This document shows, piece by piece, positions 1 to 8,241 of a stretch of DNA of 39,983 nucleotides. Positions within the stretch are counted from its first letter, which is position 1. Every line of letters begins with the position of its first letter. The DNA is taken from NCBI GenBank assembly GCA_003537575.1, contig DPRS01000052.1, forward strand, positions 1-39,983. The letters are read 5' to 3'. This DNA is from Oxalobacteraceae bacterium. GTDB taxonomy: Bacteria; Pseudomonadota; Gammaproteobacteria; Burkholderiales; Burkholderiaceae_D. The translations under genes and the position numbers were made by a program. The notes beneath the pieces were generated by a model. The model did not search any database, had not been told where the DNA came from, and saw nothing but the letters and a program-made list of their open reading frames with translations.

Positions 1-31
1 ATCCCTATCCGCAACAAGCGTTAATGCTTGT

Positions 32-67
32 GCTGCGGCCGGCCCGTGATCACGGGTCGGCCGCAGC
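32..67. repeat. 36-bp near-perfect palindrome
   Basis: The two 18-base arms are complementary at every position except one G-T pair (42/57), and there is no loop: the centre is TGATCA. It is flanked by a smaller hairpin at 14-31 (ACAAGC/GCTTGT arms) and another at 69-83. It could form a long RNA stem downstream of a gene lying to the left, or be a DNA-level palindrome. It lacks its own T-run, so it is not itself a standard terminator. Function unknown. Confidence 0.7.
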
Positions 68-92
68 GATGGTTCGAAGCCATCAGGATTGC

Positions 93-119
93 AAGCCTCC
101 CCGTGCGGGAGGCTTTTTT
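93..119 (+). terminator. Rho-independent terminator
   Basis: A nine-pair stem (AAGCCTCCC at 93-101 with GGGAGGCTT at 107-115) and a five-base loop are followed by six T residues on the plus strand. It ends a plus-strand transcript entering from the left edge. On the minus strand it lies just past the xth stop codon at 137 and may weakly help end that transcript, but no T-run follows in that direction. Confidence 0.85.
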
Positions 120-136
120 ATGCGCTCAAGCTGTGC

Positions 137-901
137 TCAATCGAGCGTGGCAACCACCGGGGTGTGGTCGGAAGGCTGCTCCCACTTGCGCGGCGTCTTG
201 TCGATCTCGCAGGCCTTGCAGCGCGCCGCCAGCGCGGGCGACAGCAGGATATGGTCGATGCGCAGGCCCATGTTGCGGCGGAAGGCCATCTGCCGGTAGT
301 CCCACCAGCTGAACAGCTTTTCCGGTTGCTCGAACAGACGGAAGGCATCCTTCAGGTTCATGTCCTGCAGCTGGCGGAAGGCTGCGCGCTCGGCTGGCGA
401 CACCAGCACGCTGCCTTGCCAGGCGACCGGATCGTGGACGTCGCGGTCTTCCGGGGCGATGTTGTAGTCGCCGAGCAGGGCCAGTTGCTCATGTTCGGCC
501 AATTCCTCGGCGAGCCAGCGGTGCAGGCCTTCCAGCCAGCGCAGCTTGTAAGCGTACTTGTCGGAATCCACCGCCTGGCCGTTCGGCACATAGGCGCAGA
601 TCACGCGCATGCCATTGATGGTGGCGGCGATCAGACGCTGCTGCTCATCCTCGAAATGTGGATTGCCCTTGACGACTTCCGTCAGCGAATGGCGCGACAG
701 GATAGCCACGCCGTTATACGTCTTTTGCCCGGTGAAGGCGACCTGGTAGCCGGCCGCCTCGATCTCGGCGACCGGAAACTTGTCGTCGGTGAGCTTGGTC
801 TCCTGCAGGCACAGCGCATCGACCGGATTTTCCGCCAGCCATTGCAGCACCTGCGGCAGGCGCACCTTCAGGGAGTTGACATTCCAGGTGGCCAGCTTCA
901 T
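137..901 (-). CDS. xth: Exodeoxyribonuclease III
   Basis: A 254-residue member of the exonuclease III / AP endonuclease family, the usual length. In the family the enzyme cuts DNA at abasic sites and degrades the 3' strand of duplex DNA in base-excision repair. Visible motifs are the N-terminal MKLATWNVNSLKVR, the metal-binding glutamate in LCLQETKL (about residue 34), the GDYNIAPEDRDVHD segment with catalytic Asp/Asn, and the C-terminal SDHTPVVATLD catalytic histidine region. The start overlaps the pepA stop by four bases (898-901), so the two genes are probably translationally coupled. The combination with pepA is operonic rather than functional. Family assignment is firm. Confidence 0.96.
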   Translation of the reverse strand: MKLATWNVNSLKVRLPQVLQWLAENPVDALCLQETKLTDDKFPVAEIEAAGYQVAFTGQKTYNGVAILSRHSLTEVVKGNPHFEDEQQRLIAATINGMRVICAYVPNGQAVDSDKYAYKLRWLEGLHRWLAEELAEHEQLALLGDYNIAPEDRDVHDPVAWQGSVLVSPAERAAFRQLQDMNLKDAFRLFEQPEKLFSWWDYRQMAFRRNMGLRIDHILLSPALAARCKACEIDKTPRKWEQPSDHTPVVATLD

Positions 902-2433
902 GCGGCTTTCTTGCCTTTGCCGGTGAGGGACTGAACTTGCGCGCGCTGGATCAGGAAAGTGGTCAAGAGCGGCACCGGGCGGCCGGTCGCGCCCTTGGCG
1001 GCGCCGCTCTTCCAGGCGGTGCCGGCGATATCCAGGTGGGCCCAGGTGTACTTGCGCGTGTAGCGCTCCAGGAAGCAGGCGGCAGTGATGCTGCCTGCGG
1101 CCGGTCCGCCGATGTTGGCCATGTCGGCAAAATTCGACTTCAGCTGCTCCTGGTAGCTGTCCTCGATCGGCAGGCGCCAGGCGGTGTCGCCGCTGGCGCG
1201 GCCGGCGGCCAGCAGTTCGTTGGCGAGCGCATCATGGGCATCGTCATGGCGCGTGAACAGGCCGGAATTGTGGTGGCCGAGCGCGGTGATGCAGGCGCCG
1301 GTCAGAGTGGCGATGTCGACCACGGCGGCGGGCTTGAAGCGCTCGGCATAGGTCAGCGCATCGCACAGGATCAGGCGGCCTTCGGCATCGGTGTTGAGAA
1401 TCTCGATGGTCTGGCCCGACATCGAGGTGACGACGTCGCCAGGCTTCGTGGCGCTGCCGGAAGGCATGTTCTCGGTGGAGGGGATGACGCAGATGACGTT
1501 CAGCTTCAGTTCCAGTTCGCCGATGGCGCGCATGGTGCCGAGCACCGAGGCGGCGCCGCACATGTCGTACTTCATTTCATCCATGCTGCCGCCCGGCTTG
1601 AGCGAAATGCCGCCGGAGTCGAAGGTGATGCCCTTGCCGACCAAGACCACCGGCGCTTCCTTGGCCTTGCCGCCGTCGTGCTTGAGGACGATGAACTTGG
1701 GCGGCTCGACGGTGCCATGGGTGACCGACAGGAAGCTGCCCATTTTCAGGGCTTGCATCTGCTTGCGGTCGAGCACCTCGATGCCCATGCCGTATTCGCG
1801 CGCCAGCTTCTTGGCGGTTTGCGCAAGGTAGGTGGGAGTGCAGACATTCGGCGGCAGGTTGCCGAGGTCGCGCGTCAGGTCCATGCCATTGGCCATGGCC
1901 ACGCCTTCGACAAGCGCAGCCTTGGCGGGCGCTGCCGATGGCACGGAAACGGCAAAGGCGATTTTTTTCACGCCCTGGGTTGCCGGCTCCTTCTTGCTTT
2001 TCATGGCATCGAAGCGGTAGGCGTGTTCGCGCACGGCCAGCACGCTGGTGCGGATGGCCCAGAACAGGTCGCGTTCCCTGACTTGCTCGAAAGGCAGGGC
2101 AATCACGGCATCGCCGCCACCCAGGCTGGCCAGCACGCGCGCGACGGCTTGCATGGCGCTGGTGAAATTCTTCTCGCTGACGGTATCTTGCTTGCCGAGG
2201 CCGACCAGCAGAATGCGCTCGGCGGGACCGCCATTGCCACGCAGAAGTAAAGTAGAGCCAGGCTTGCCGCTGATGTCGCCCGACTTGACGGCGGCGCTCA
2301 GTTCACCTTTGCGGTCGACTTGTTGTGCGGCGTCGGACAGTTTCCCATCTTCAAATGTACCGAGGACCAGACAGCCCGTTTTCAGCGCGCCCGCGGGGTT
2401 TTTTGTATCGAATGATTTTATGCTAAAGTCCAT
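898..2433 (-). CDS. pepA: Leucyl aminopeptidase (M17 family)
   Basis: A 511-residue cytosolic M17 metallo-aminopeptidase that removes N-terminal residues from peptides; some family members also bind DNA in site-specific recombination. The C-terminal catalytic half shows KGITFDSGGISLKPG, with the metal-binding Asp and the catalytic Lys, and the family signature NTDAEGRLILCDAL. The start at 2433 has a good SD (GGAG) seven to eight bases upstream. The gene heads a two-gene minus-strand unit with xth and is divergent from lptF across only 36 bases. The holC gene that often follows pepA in proteobacteria is not here. Confidence 0.97.
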   Translation of the reverse strand: MDFSIKSFDTKNPAGALKTGCLVLGTFEDGKLSDAAQQVDRKGELSAAVKSGDISGKPGSTLLLRGNGGPAERILLVGLGKQDTVSEKNFTSAMQAVARVLASLGGGDAVIALPFEQVRERDLFWAIRTSVLAVREHAYRFDAMKSKKEPATQGVKKIAFAVSVPSAAPAKAALVEGVAMANGMDLTRDLGNLPPNVCTPTYLAQTAKKLAREYGMGIEVLDRKQMQALKMGSFLSVTHGTVEPPKFIVLKHDGGKAKEAPVVLVGKGITFDSGGISLKPGGSMDEMKYDMCGAASVLGTMRAIGELELKLNVICVIPSTENMPSGSATKPGDVVTSMSGQTIEILNTDAEGRLILCDALTYAERFKPAAVVDIATLTGACITALGHHNSGLFTRHDDAHDALANELLAAGRASGDTAWRLPIEDSYQEQLKSNFADMANIGGPAAGSITAACFLERYTRKYTWAHLDIAGTAWKSGAAKGATGRPVPLLTTFLIQRAQVQSLTGKGKKAA

Positions 2434-2469
2434 GCCATTCTCCGTTATATTCCCGCAATTATATAGTCA
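2434..2469. promoter_or_regulatory. Compact divergent pepA/lptF promoter gap
   Basis: This 36-base AT-rich gap separates two divergent genes. On the minus strand a TATAAT at 2463-2458 is placed to give pepA a leader of about 20 bases containing its SD. On the plus strand TATATT (2446-2451) is a candidate -10 for lptF, which would leave a leader of roughly a dozen bases or fewer. The -35 elements would lie inside the opposing genes and are weak. Assigned by eye only. Confidence 0.4.
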
Positions 2470-3603
2470 ATGATTTTCGAGCGCGCTTTCCGACGCGAAT
2501 TGATCAGCATAGCAGGCGCGGTCTTCACGACTCTGTTTACGATCACCGTCACCATCATGCTGATCAAGATTCTCGGCCAGGCGGCCGGGGGCAGGATCGC
2601 TTCGCAGGATGTGGTGGCCATGCTGGGTTTTGCCGCGCTATCCTATTCGCCGTATATCCTGATCCTGACCGGCTTCATCTCGGTGTTGCTGGTAATTACG
2701 CGCAGCTACCAGGATTCCGAAATGGTGGTCTGGTTCGCTTCCGGCCTGGGCCTGACGCGCTGGATCAAGCCGGTGCTATCGTTCGGCATTCCCGTAGTGC
2801 TGCTCACCGGGCTGCTGAGCTTTATCGCAACGCCCTGGGCCAATGAAAAAAGCGCCGAATTCCGCGAACGCTTCGCCAAGCGCAGCGATATATCGCGCGT
2901 TTCTCCGGGGCGCTTTCAGGAGTCCGCTTCCTCGGACCGGGTATTTTTCGTCGAAGGCGTCTCCGGCGACGAACTCAAGGTGCGCAACATCTTCGTCAAC
3001 ACTCGCCAGCCGAACGGCCAGACCAGCGTCGTGGTGGCCAAGGAAGGCACCATCGAAAACGATCCCAAGGGAGACAAGTTCCTGGTCATGCACCAGGGCC
3101 GGCGCTACGACGGCGTGCCGACCCAGTCGGATTTCCAGATGATGGAATTCGAACGCTACGGCATCCTGGTGGCGCGCCAGTCGCAGATGCTGATGGGCGA
3201 TACCACTGCGCGCGCCTTGCCGACGCCGGTGCTGATCGCCAACCCGACCAATGTAAACCTCGGCGAGCTGTTGTGGCGAATTGCCACGCCGGTGATGGCG
3301 CTGCTGCTGATGCTGCTGGCCATTCCGCTCGGTTTCGTCAATCCGCGCGCCGGCCGCTCGGCCAACCTGCTGATCGCCCTGCTGCTGGCTGTCATGTACA
3401 GCAACATCATCAGCGTGATGCGCGTGGCCGTCATCCAGGGCAAGATACCGTTCTCGATTGGCTGGTGGGCGGTGCATCTGGTGGTGGCGCTGATTGCGCT
3501 ATTCCTGTTCCTGTGGCGCATTAACGTCAACAGTCCTTATCATCCTCAGGCGCTGTGGGCGGCGCTCAGACGCGGATCCGGTTTACGGCGGGCCAAAGCA
3601 TGA
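2470..3603 (+). CDS. lptF: LPS export permease LptF
   Basis: A 377-residue YjgP/YjgQ-family inner membrane protein. With LptG and the LptB ATPase it forms the LptB2FG transporter that extracts lipopolysaccharide from the inner membrane. Hydrophobic segments near the N-terminus (about residues 10-35, 50-80 and 95-120) and the C-terminus (about 270-365) flank a hydrophilic periplasmic beta-jellyroll region, the family layout. The N-terminus MIFERAFRREL matches the usual LptF start, which fixes the ATG at 2470, yet no SD precedes it. The stop overlaps the lptG start (ATGA). The two genes form one unit with cbiX. Confidence 0.95.
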   Translation: MIFERAFRRELISIAGAVFTTLFTITVTIMLIKILGQAAGGRIASQDVVAMLGFAALSYSPYILILTGFISVLLVITRSYQDSEMVVWFASGLGLTRWIKPVLSFGIPVVLLTGLLSFIATPWANEKSAEFRERFAKRSDISRVSPGRFQESASSDRVFFVEGVSGDELKVRNIFVNTRQPNGQTSVVVAKEGTIENDPKGDKFLVMHQGRRYDGVPTQSDFQMMEFERYGILVARQSQMLMGDTTARALPTPVLIANPTNVNLGELLWRIATPVMALLLMLLAIPLGFVNPRAGRSANLLIALLLAVMYSNIISVMRVAVIQGKIPFSIGWWAVHLVVALIALFLFLWRINVNSPYHPQALWAALRRGSGLRRAKA

Positions 3604-4745
3604 AGATCCTCGAAAAATATGTGCTGTCCGAGATTTTCAAATCGGTCCTGTTCGTGCTGGTGGCGTTCCTGGCGCTGTTCGCCTTTTTCGACCTGATGGG
3701 GGAATTGTCGGCGGTGGGGCATGGCGGCTATGGTTTCAAGGATGCCCTGGTGTATGTCATGCTCGGCCTGCCTGGCTATGCCTACGAACTGATGCCGATC
3801 GCGGCACTTATCGGCACGATTTACACCCTGTCGCAGTTCGCTTCCCGTTCGGAATTCACCATCATGCGTGTTTCCGGCATGTCGACCGTACAAGCCGGCA
3901 TGATGCTGGCCAAGATCGGCGTGGTCTTTGTCGTTTTCACCCTCGTGTTCGGCGAATTGATCGCCCCCAAGGCCAGCGAAATGGCGGAGAAATGGAAATT
4001 GCGCGCGCAGGGCGGCAGCCTGTCGCAGGAATTCCGTTCCGGCCTGTGGGCCAAGGATGTCATCAAGCCCGAGGATGGCAGCGGCAAGGTGCTCGGCTCG
4101 CGCTTTCTGAACGTGCGCGAAGTGCGCGCGGATGGCACGCTCCAGGGCGTGCGCATTTACGAATTCGACCTCGATTTCCGCCTGCGGGCATTGCTGACGG
4201 CGGCCAGCGGGTCCTACCTCGGCGACCGTGCCTGGAAACTGCAGGACGTGGTGCAGACGCAGTTTGCCGTCGATGCCTTCAAGCAGCCGGAAGCCACCGA
4301 GCGCCCCGCGGGCATTACGATGCAGCGCCTGCCTGAATACCGGCTGGCATCGGAAATCACGCCCGACATCCTGTCGGTGGTGTTCGCCGATCCGGACCGC
4401 ATGTCGGCCAAGGACCTGGCGGCCTATACCCGTCACCTGGAGGAAAACCGCCAGGCCACCAGCCGTTACGAAATCGCCTTCTGGAAGAAAGTGATTTACC
4501 CCTTCGCCGTATTCGTGATGCTGGCGCTGGCCTTGCCTTTCGCCTATCTGCATTTCCGCTCCGGCGCGGTGAGCCTGAAGATTTTCGTCGGCATCATGAT
4601 CGGCGTCGGCTTCCAGCTGCTGAACAACCTGTTTTCCCATCTCGGCCTGATCAATACCTGGCCGCCGCTGATAACGGCGGCCTTGCCCAGCACGGTGTTC
4701 CTGCTGCTGGCGATCGGCGCGCTGTCATGGATGGAGCGGCACTAG
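3600..4745 (+). CDS. lptG: LPS export permease LptG
   Basis: A 381-residue partner of LptF in the LptB2FG lipopolysaccharide exporter. The same architecture is visible: N-terminal membrane segments, a periplasmic domain at about residues 125-270 and C-terminal membrane segments starting near KKVIYPFAVFVMLALALPF. The ATG at 3600 overlaps the lptF stop by four bases; an upstream in-frame ATG at 3555 lies inside lptF and is rejected because MKILEKYVLSEIF is the conserved LptG N-terminus. The stop TAG is followed at once by the cbiX ATG. Confidence 0.95.
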   Translation: MKILEKYVLSEIFKSVLFVLVAFLALFAFFDLMGELSAVGHGGYGFKDALVYVMLGLPGYAYELMPIAALIGTIYTLSQFASRSEFTIMRVSGMSTVQAGMMLAKIGVVFVVFTLVFGELIAPKASEMAEKWKLRAQGGSLSQEFRSGLWAKDVIKPEDGSGKVLGSRFLNVREVRADGTLQGVRIYEFDLDFRLRALLTAASGSYLGDRAWKLQDVVQTQFAVDAFKQPEATERPAGITMQRLPEYRLASEITPDILSVVFADPDRMSAKDLAAYTRHLEENRQATSRYEIAFWKKVIYPFAVFVMLALALPFAYLHFRSGAVSLKIFVGIMIGVGFQLLNNLFSHLGLINTWPPLITAALPSTVFLLLAIGALSWMERH

Positions 4746-5120
4746 ATGGCGACCCGGGCGCTCATCCTGTTTGCCCATGGCGCGCGCGATGCGCGCTGGG
4801 CGGCGCCGTTCGAGCGCCTGCGGCAGCTTTTGCGCGCGCAGTTGCCGCAAGTGCGGGTGGAACTGGCTTTCCTGGAGCTGATGTCGCCCAGGCTGCCTGA
4901 ACTGATCCGCGAGCTGGCGGCGCAGGGATGCGACGACATTACCGTCGTGCCGGTGTTTTTCGGCCAGGGTGGCCATGTCTTGCGCGATTTGCCGCCGATG
5001 GTGGAGGGCATCCGCCTGGCGCATCCGGGCATGCGGCTGAAGCTGGCCGGCGCGGTGGGCGAAGACGAAAGCGTGTTGCGGGCGATCGCGGCTTACTGTG
5101 CCGCCAGCATGCAGGATTAA
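4746..5120 (+). CDS. cbiX: Small CbiX-type sirohydrochlorin chelatase
   Basis: A 124-residue protein, the size of single-domain CbiX(S)/SirB-like chelatases that insert Co2+ or Fe2+ into sirohydrochlorin. The two expected metal-binding histidines are visible in LILFAHGARDARW and FGQGGHVLRDLP. The ATG follows the lptG stop with no gap and has GGAG nine bases upstream, so it is translated from the lptFG transcript. It converges with cobA, which makes the precursor of its substrate. A role in siroheme supply for sulfite reductase CysI is therefore plausible, but cobalt versus iron specificity cannot be read from sequence. Confidence 0.85.
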   Translation: MATRALILFAHGARDARWAAPFERLRQLLRAQLPQVRVELAFLELMSPRLPELIRELAAQGCDDITVVPVFFGQGGHVLRDLPPMVEGIRLAHPGMRLKLAGAVGEDESVLRAIAAYCAASMQD

Positions 5121-5195
5121 TCGCGAGCGAGCGCCGGCAAGCGGCGGCATCCTGAATCACAATGCATCGACCGGCGCTTCGGGCTGCCAAGGCTG

Positions 5196-5930
5196 CTAGC
5201 TGCGTGGCGCCAGCGCCTCGCCGATCATCACCAGCACCGGCCCGTGACAGGCTTCCAGGCCCTGCTCGAGCTGGCCCAGCGTCAGGCGCAGGATGCGTTC
5301 GTCGGCGCGGCTGCAGTTTTCCACCACCACCACCGGCAGCGCAGGGGGTTCGCCGCGCGCCAGCAGGTTGCGCGCGGTAGTAATGGCTTCCTTGCCGCCC
5401 ATGTACTGCACCAGCGTGTCGCAATCGGGGAGGGTGGTTTGCTCCGGGTGGCCGGGCGCCGTGCTCGAGGTAAAGAAGGCGACGCTGCGGGCGATGCCGC
5501 GCCGTGTCAGCGGCAGCCTGGCGGAGGCGGCGGCAGCCAGCGCCGCCGTGATGCCGGGCACGATTTCAACCTCGATGCCGGCCGCTTCCAGTGCGCGCAA
5601 TTCCTCGTCGGCGCGGCCGAACAGCATCGGATCGCCGCCTTTCAGCCGCACCACGCGTTTGTACTTTCCGGCGCATTCGACCAGCTTGCGGTTGATTTCC
5701 GCCTGCGCGGTGGAGCGCTGGCCGGAACGCTTGCCCACCGAAATTTTCTCGGCTTGCGGGCACAGTTCCAGCATTTCTTCAGTCACCAGGGCATCGTGCA
5801 GCACCACCTCGGCTTGCGCCAGGATGCGCGCGCCGCGCACCGTGATCAGGTCGACGGCGCCAGGCCCTGCGCCCAGCAGCCAGACCTTGCCGAAGCGGGC
5901 CAGCCCCTGGGCTGCGCTGGAACGGGACAT
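5196..5930 (-). CDS. cobA: Uroporphyrinogen-III C-methyltransferase
   Basis: A 244-residue SUMT family enzyme that uses two S-adenosylmethionine molecules to turn uroporphyrinogen III into precorrin-2, the entry step to siroheme and cobalamin. Family motifs are the glycine-rich VWLLGAGPGAVDLITV near residue 18, VGKRSG, VVRLKGGDPMLFGR and PGITAALAAAA. It lacks the precorrin-2 dehydrogenase/ferrochelatase domain of CysG, so oxidation and chelation must be done by other proteins (CbiX is next door). Last gene of the sulfate assimilation operon, 10 bases after cysN, which points to siroheme for CysI as its main purpose. Confidence 0.94.
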   Translation of the reverse strand: MSRSSAAQGLARFGKVWLLGAGPGAVDLITVRGARILAQAEVVLHDALVTEEMLELCPQAEKISVGKRSGQRSTAQAEINRKLVECAGKYKRVVRLKGGDPMLFGRADEELRALEAAGIEVEIVPGITAALAAAASARLPLTRRGIARSVAFFTSSTAPGHPEQTTLPDCDTLVQYMGGKEAITTARNLLARGEPPALPVVVVENCSRADERILRLTLGQLEQGLEACHGPVLVMIGEALAPRS

Positions 5931-5940
5931 GGCGGCAGAA

Positions 5941-7266
5941 TCAGTCGAGACGGATCATGCCGGCCGCCACCGTCTGGTGCGTGACTTCATCGATCAGGAT
6001 GAAGGAACCGGTGGCGCGGATGGCATCGTAGGCGTCGGCCGCCAGCGGCTGCTGGACGGTGAGCGAGACCTTGGCGATGTCGTTGAGCTTGAGGGTATCG
6101 GCCGGCCGCTTTTCCTGCGTGTTGATATCGAGCAGGAATTCAATCTTGCCGACACGCGCATTCACCTGACGGGTGGTGTGCTTCAGCCAATACTTGCGGC
6201 GCATGTCGAGCGGCTCTTCCGACAGCCAGCATACCGCGGCTTCGACGTTTTTCAGCAAAGTCGCAGGCTGATCGGCGGCGGCCAGCATGTCGCCGCGCGA
6301 AATGTCCAGATACTCTTCCAGCAACAGCGTGACCGACTGGCCGGCCCGGGCGCTTTCCAGCGAGCCGTCCAGCGTGACGATATCCTTGACGGTAGCGGAG
6401 AGGCCGCTCGGCTGCACCACCAGCTTGTCGCCCTTCTTCACCTTGCCGGCTTCGATGCGGCCCATGTAGCCGCGGAAATCCTCGGCCAGGTGGCCGCCAT
6501 GGCGCGCCACCAGCTGCACCGGGAAGCGGAACGGCTCTTCGTGGGCGTCGTCGTACACCGACAGCGATTCCAGCAATTCGATCAGGGTCGGGCCCTCGTA
6601 CCAGTTCATGTTGTCGCCGCGTTCGACCACGTTGTCGCCGGCCAGCGCCGATAGCGGGATGGCGTGCACATCGGTCAGGCCGATCTGCTGCGCGAACTTC
6701 TGGTATTCGGCGATGATGCGGTCGTAGACGACGCGGTCATAGTTGACCAGGTCCATCTTGTTGACGGCGACGATCACGTGCTCGATGCGCAGCAGGTGTG
6801 CGATGGTCGAGTGACGCTTGGTCTGCGTCAGCAGTTCGACGCTGCCATCCTCGCCCAGCTTCACCTTGGAAACGTCGACCAGGATGATGACGGCGTCGGC
6901 GGTGGAGGCGCCGGTGACCATGTTGCGGGTGTACTGCTCGTGGCCCGGAGTGTCGGCGATGATGAACTTGCGCTTCGGCGTGGCGAAATAGCGATAGGCC
7001 ACGTCGATGGTGATGCCTTGCTCGCGCTCGGCTTCCAGGCCGTCGGTCAGGAGCGACAGGTCGATGATGTCGCCCACCGTGCGCTTGTGCTTGGCGCGCG
7101 AGATCGACGCCAGCTGGTCGGCGAAGATGCCCTTGCTGTCGAACAGCAGGCGGCCGATCAGCGTGCTCTTGCCATCGTCGACCGAGCCGGCGGTGATGAA
7201 GCGCAGCAGGCCGCGTTCGGTCGAGCCTGTCTGGGACGGAGTTTTTTCTGCAACCACGGCGTTCAT
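5941..7266 (-). CDS. cysN: Sulfate adenylyltransferase subunit 1 (GTPase)
   Basis: A 441-residue EF-Tu-like GTPase that couples GTP hydrolysis to APS formation by CysD. G-motifs are clear: G1 AGSVDDGKSTLIGRLL (about residues 27-42), G3 ADTPGHEQYTRNM and G4 VNKMDL. The length fits CysN alone; there is no C-terminal APS kinase (CysC) fusion, and no cysC elsewhere in the window. The ATG directly follows the cysD stop, so the two subunits are coupled. Fourth enzyme gene of the operon. Confidence 0.97.
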   Translation of the reverse strand: MNAVVAEKTPSQTGSTERGLLRFITAGSVDDGKSTLIGRLLFDSKGIFADQLASISRAKHKRTVGDIIDLSLLTDGLEAEREQGITIDVAYRYFATPKRKFIIADTPGHEQYTRNMVTGASTADAVIILVDVSKVKLGEDGSVELLTQTKRHSTIAHLLRIEHVIVAVNKMDLVNYDRVVYDRIIAEYQKFAQQIGLTDVHAIPLSALAGDNVVERGDNMNWYEGPTLIELLESLSVYDDAHEEPFRFPVQLVARHGGHLAEDFRGYMGRIEAGKVKKGDKLVVQPSGLSATVKDIVTLDGSLESARAGQSVTLLLEEYLDISRGDMLAAADQPATLLKNVEAAVCWLSEEPLDMRRKYWLKHTTRQVNARVGKIEFLLDINTQEKRPADTLKLNDIAKVSLTVQQPLAADAYDAIRATGSFILIDEVTHQTVAAGMIRLD

Positions 7267-8202
7267 TTAGAAATATCCTTCTTTCTTGCGTTTTTCCATC
7301 GAGGCTTCGGAAGTCTGGTCATCCATGCGGGTGGCGCCGCGCTCGGTGATTTGCGTCACTGCCGTCTCGGCGATGATGGCATCCACGTCGGCAGCGTCGG
7401 AGGCGACCGGGCAGGTGCAGGAAATGTCGCCGACGGTGCGGAAGCGCACCACGCGTTTTTCCACCTGTTCGCCTTCCCTCGGCGGCGTCAGGTCGGTGAG
7501 CGGCACCAGCAGGCCGTTGCGCGGGATGACTTCACGCTCGTGGGCGAAGTAGATCGGCGGCAGTTCCAGCTTTTCGCGGGCGATGTATTGCCAGACGTCG
7601 AGTTCGGTCCAGTTCGAGATCGGAAATACGCGCATGTTTTCGCCCGGATGCACGCGGGTGTTATACAAGTCCCACAGTTCGGGGCGCTGCGCCTTCGGGT
7701 CCCACTGGCCGAATTCGTCGCGGAAGGAAAAGATGCGTTCCTTGGCGCGGGCCTTTTCCTCGTCGCGGCGGGCACCGCCGATGCAGGCATCGAACTTGTG
7801 CTCGGCGATGGTTTCCAGCAGCGTCACGGCCTGGGCGGCATTGCGCGAATCGGTTTGCGGATTGCGCAGGCGCACGGTGCCGCGCTTGATCGAATCTTCG
7901 ACCGAGCCGACGATCAGGCGCTCGCCCAGTTCGGCCACGCGCTTGTCGCGGAAGGTGATCACTTCCGGGAAGTTGTGGCCGGTGTCGACGTGCACCAGCG
8001 GGAAGGGGAATTTGCCGGGGCGGAAAGCCTTTTCGGCGATGCGCAGCAAGACCACGGAATCCTTGCCGCCCGAAAAGAGCAGGGCAGGATTACTGCACTC
8101 GGCGGCGACTTCGCGCATGATGTGGATGGCTTCGGATTCGAGCCAGTCCAGGTGGCGGTTGCTGGCCGCGTCCAGGAAAAATTTGTCAACTGCTGTATTC
8201 AT
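7267..8202 (-). CDS. cysD: Sulfate adenylyltransferase subunit 2
   Basis: A 311-residue catalytic subunit of ATP sulfurylase, making adenosine 5'-phosphosulfate (APS) from ATP and sulfate together with CysN. The PP-loop ATP pyrophosphatase motif SGGKDSVVLLRIAEKAF is near residue 44, followed by the conserved PLVHVDTGHNFPE and GGARRDEEKARAKER. The length and the C-terminal KRKKEGYF ending match the family. It starts 39 bases after cysH and abuts cysN. Confidence 0.97.
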   Translation of the reverse strand: MNTAVDKFFLDAASNRHLDWLESEAIHIMREVAAECSNPALLFSGGKDSVVLLRIAEKAFRPGKFPFPLVHVDTGHNFPEVITFRDKRVAELGERLIVGSVEDSIKRGTVRLRNPQTDSRNAAQAVTLLETIAEHKFDACIGGARRDEEKARAKERIFSFRDEFGQWDPKAQRPELWDLYNTRVHPGENMRVFPISNWTELDVWQYIAREKLELPPIYFAHEREVIPRNGLLVPLTDLTPPREGEQVEKRVVRFRTVGDISCTCPVASDAADVDAIIAETAVTQITERGATRMDDQTSEASMEKRKKEGYF

Positions 8203-8241
8203 AGGTTCTTCACGCTGATGCGAACGATGTGATTTGATTTT

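Noticed and set aside
1..24. Possible C-terminus of a plus-strand gene ending with TAA at 22-24
   Set aside because: Only seven codons are visible, so neither frame nor family can be supported; mentioned only as context for the terminator.
937..2250. Plus-strand open frame opposite pepA
   Set aside because: Shadow of pepA, whose M17 signatures are unmistakable on the other strand.
3546..4640. Minus-strand open frame opposite lptG
   Set aside because: LptG on the plus strand is secure; the reverse frame has His/Gln-rich shadow composition.
6664..8232. Long plus-strand open frame opposite cysD and cysN
   Set aside because: It is the antisense shadow of two firmly identified genes; it has low-complexity composition typical of reverse frames in GC-rich DNA and no family match.
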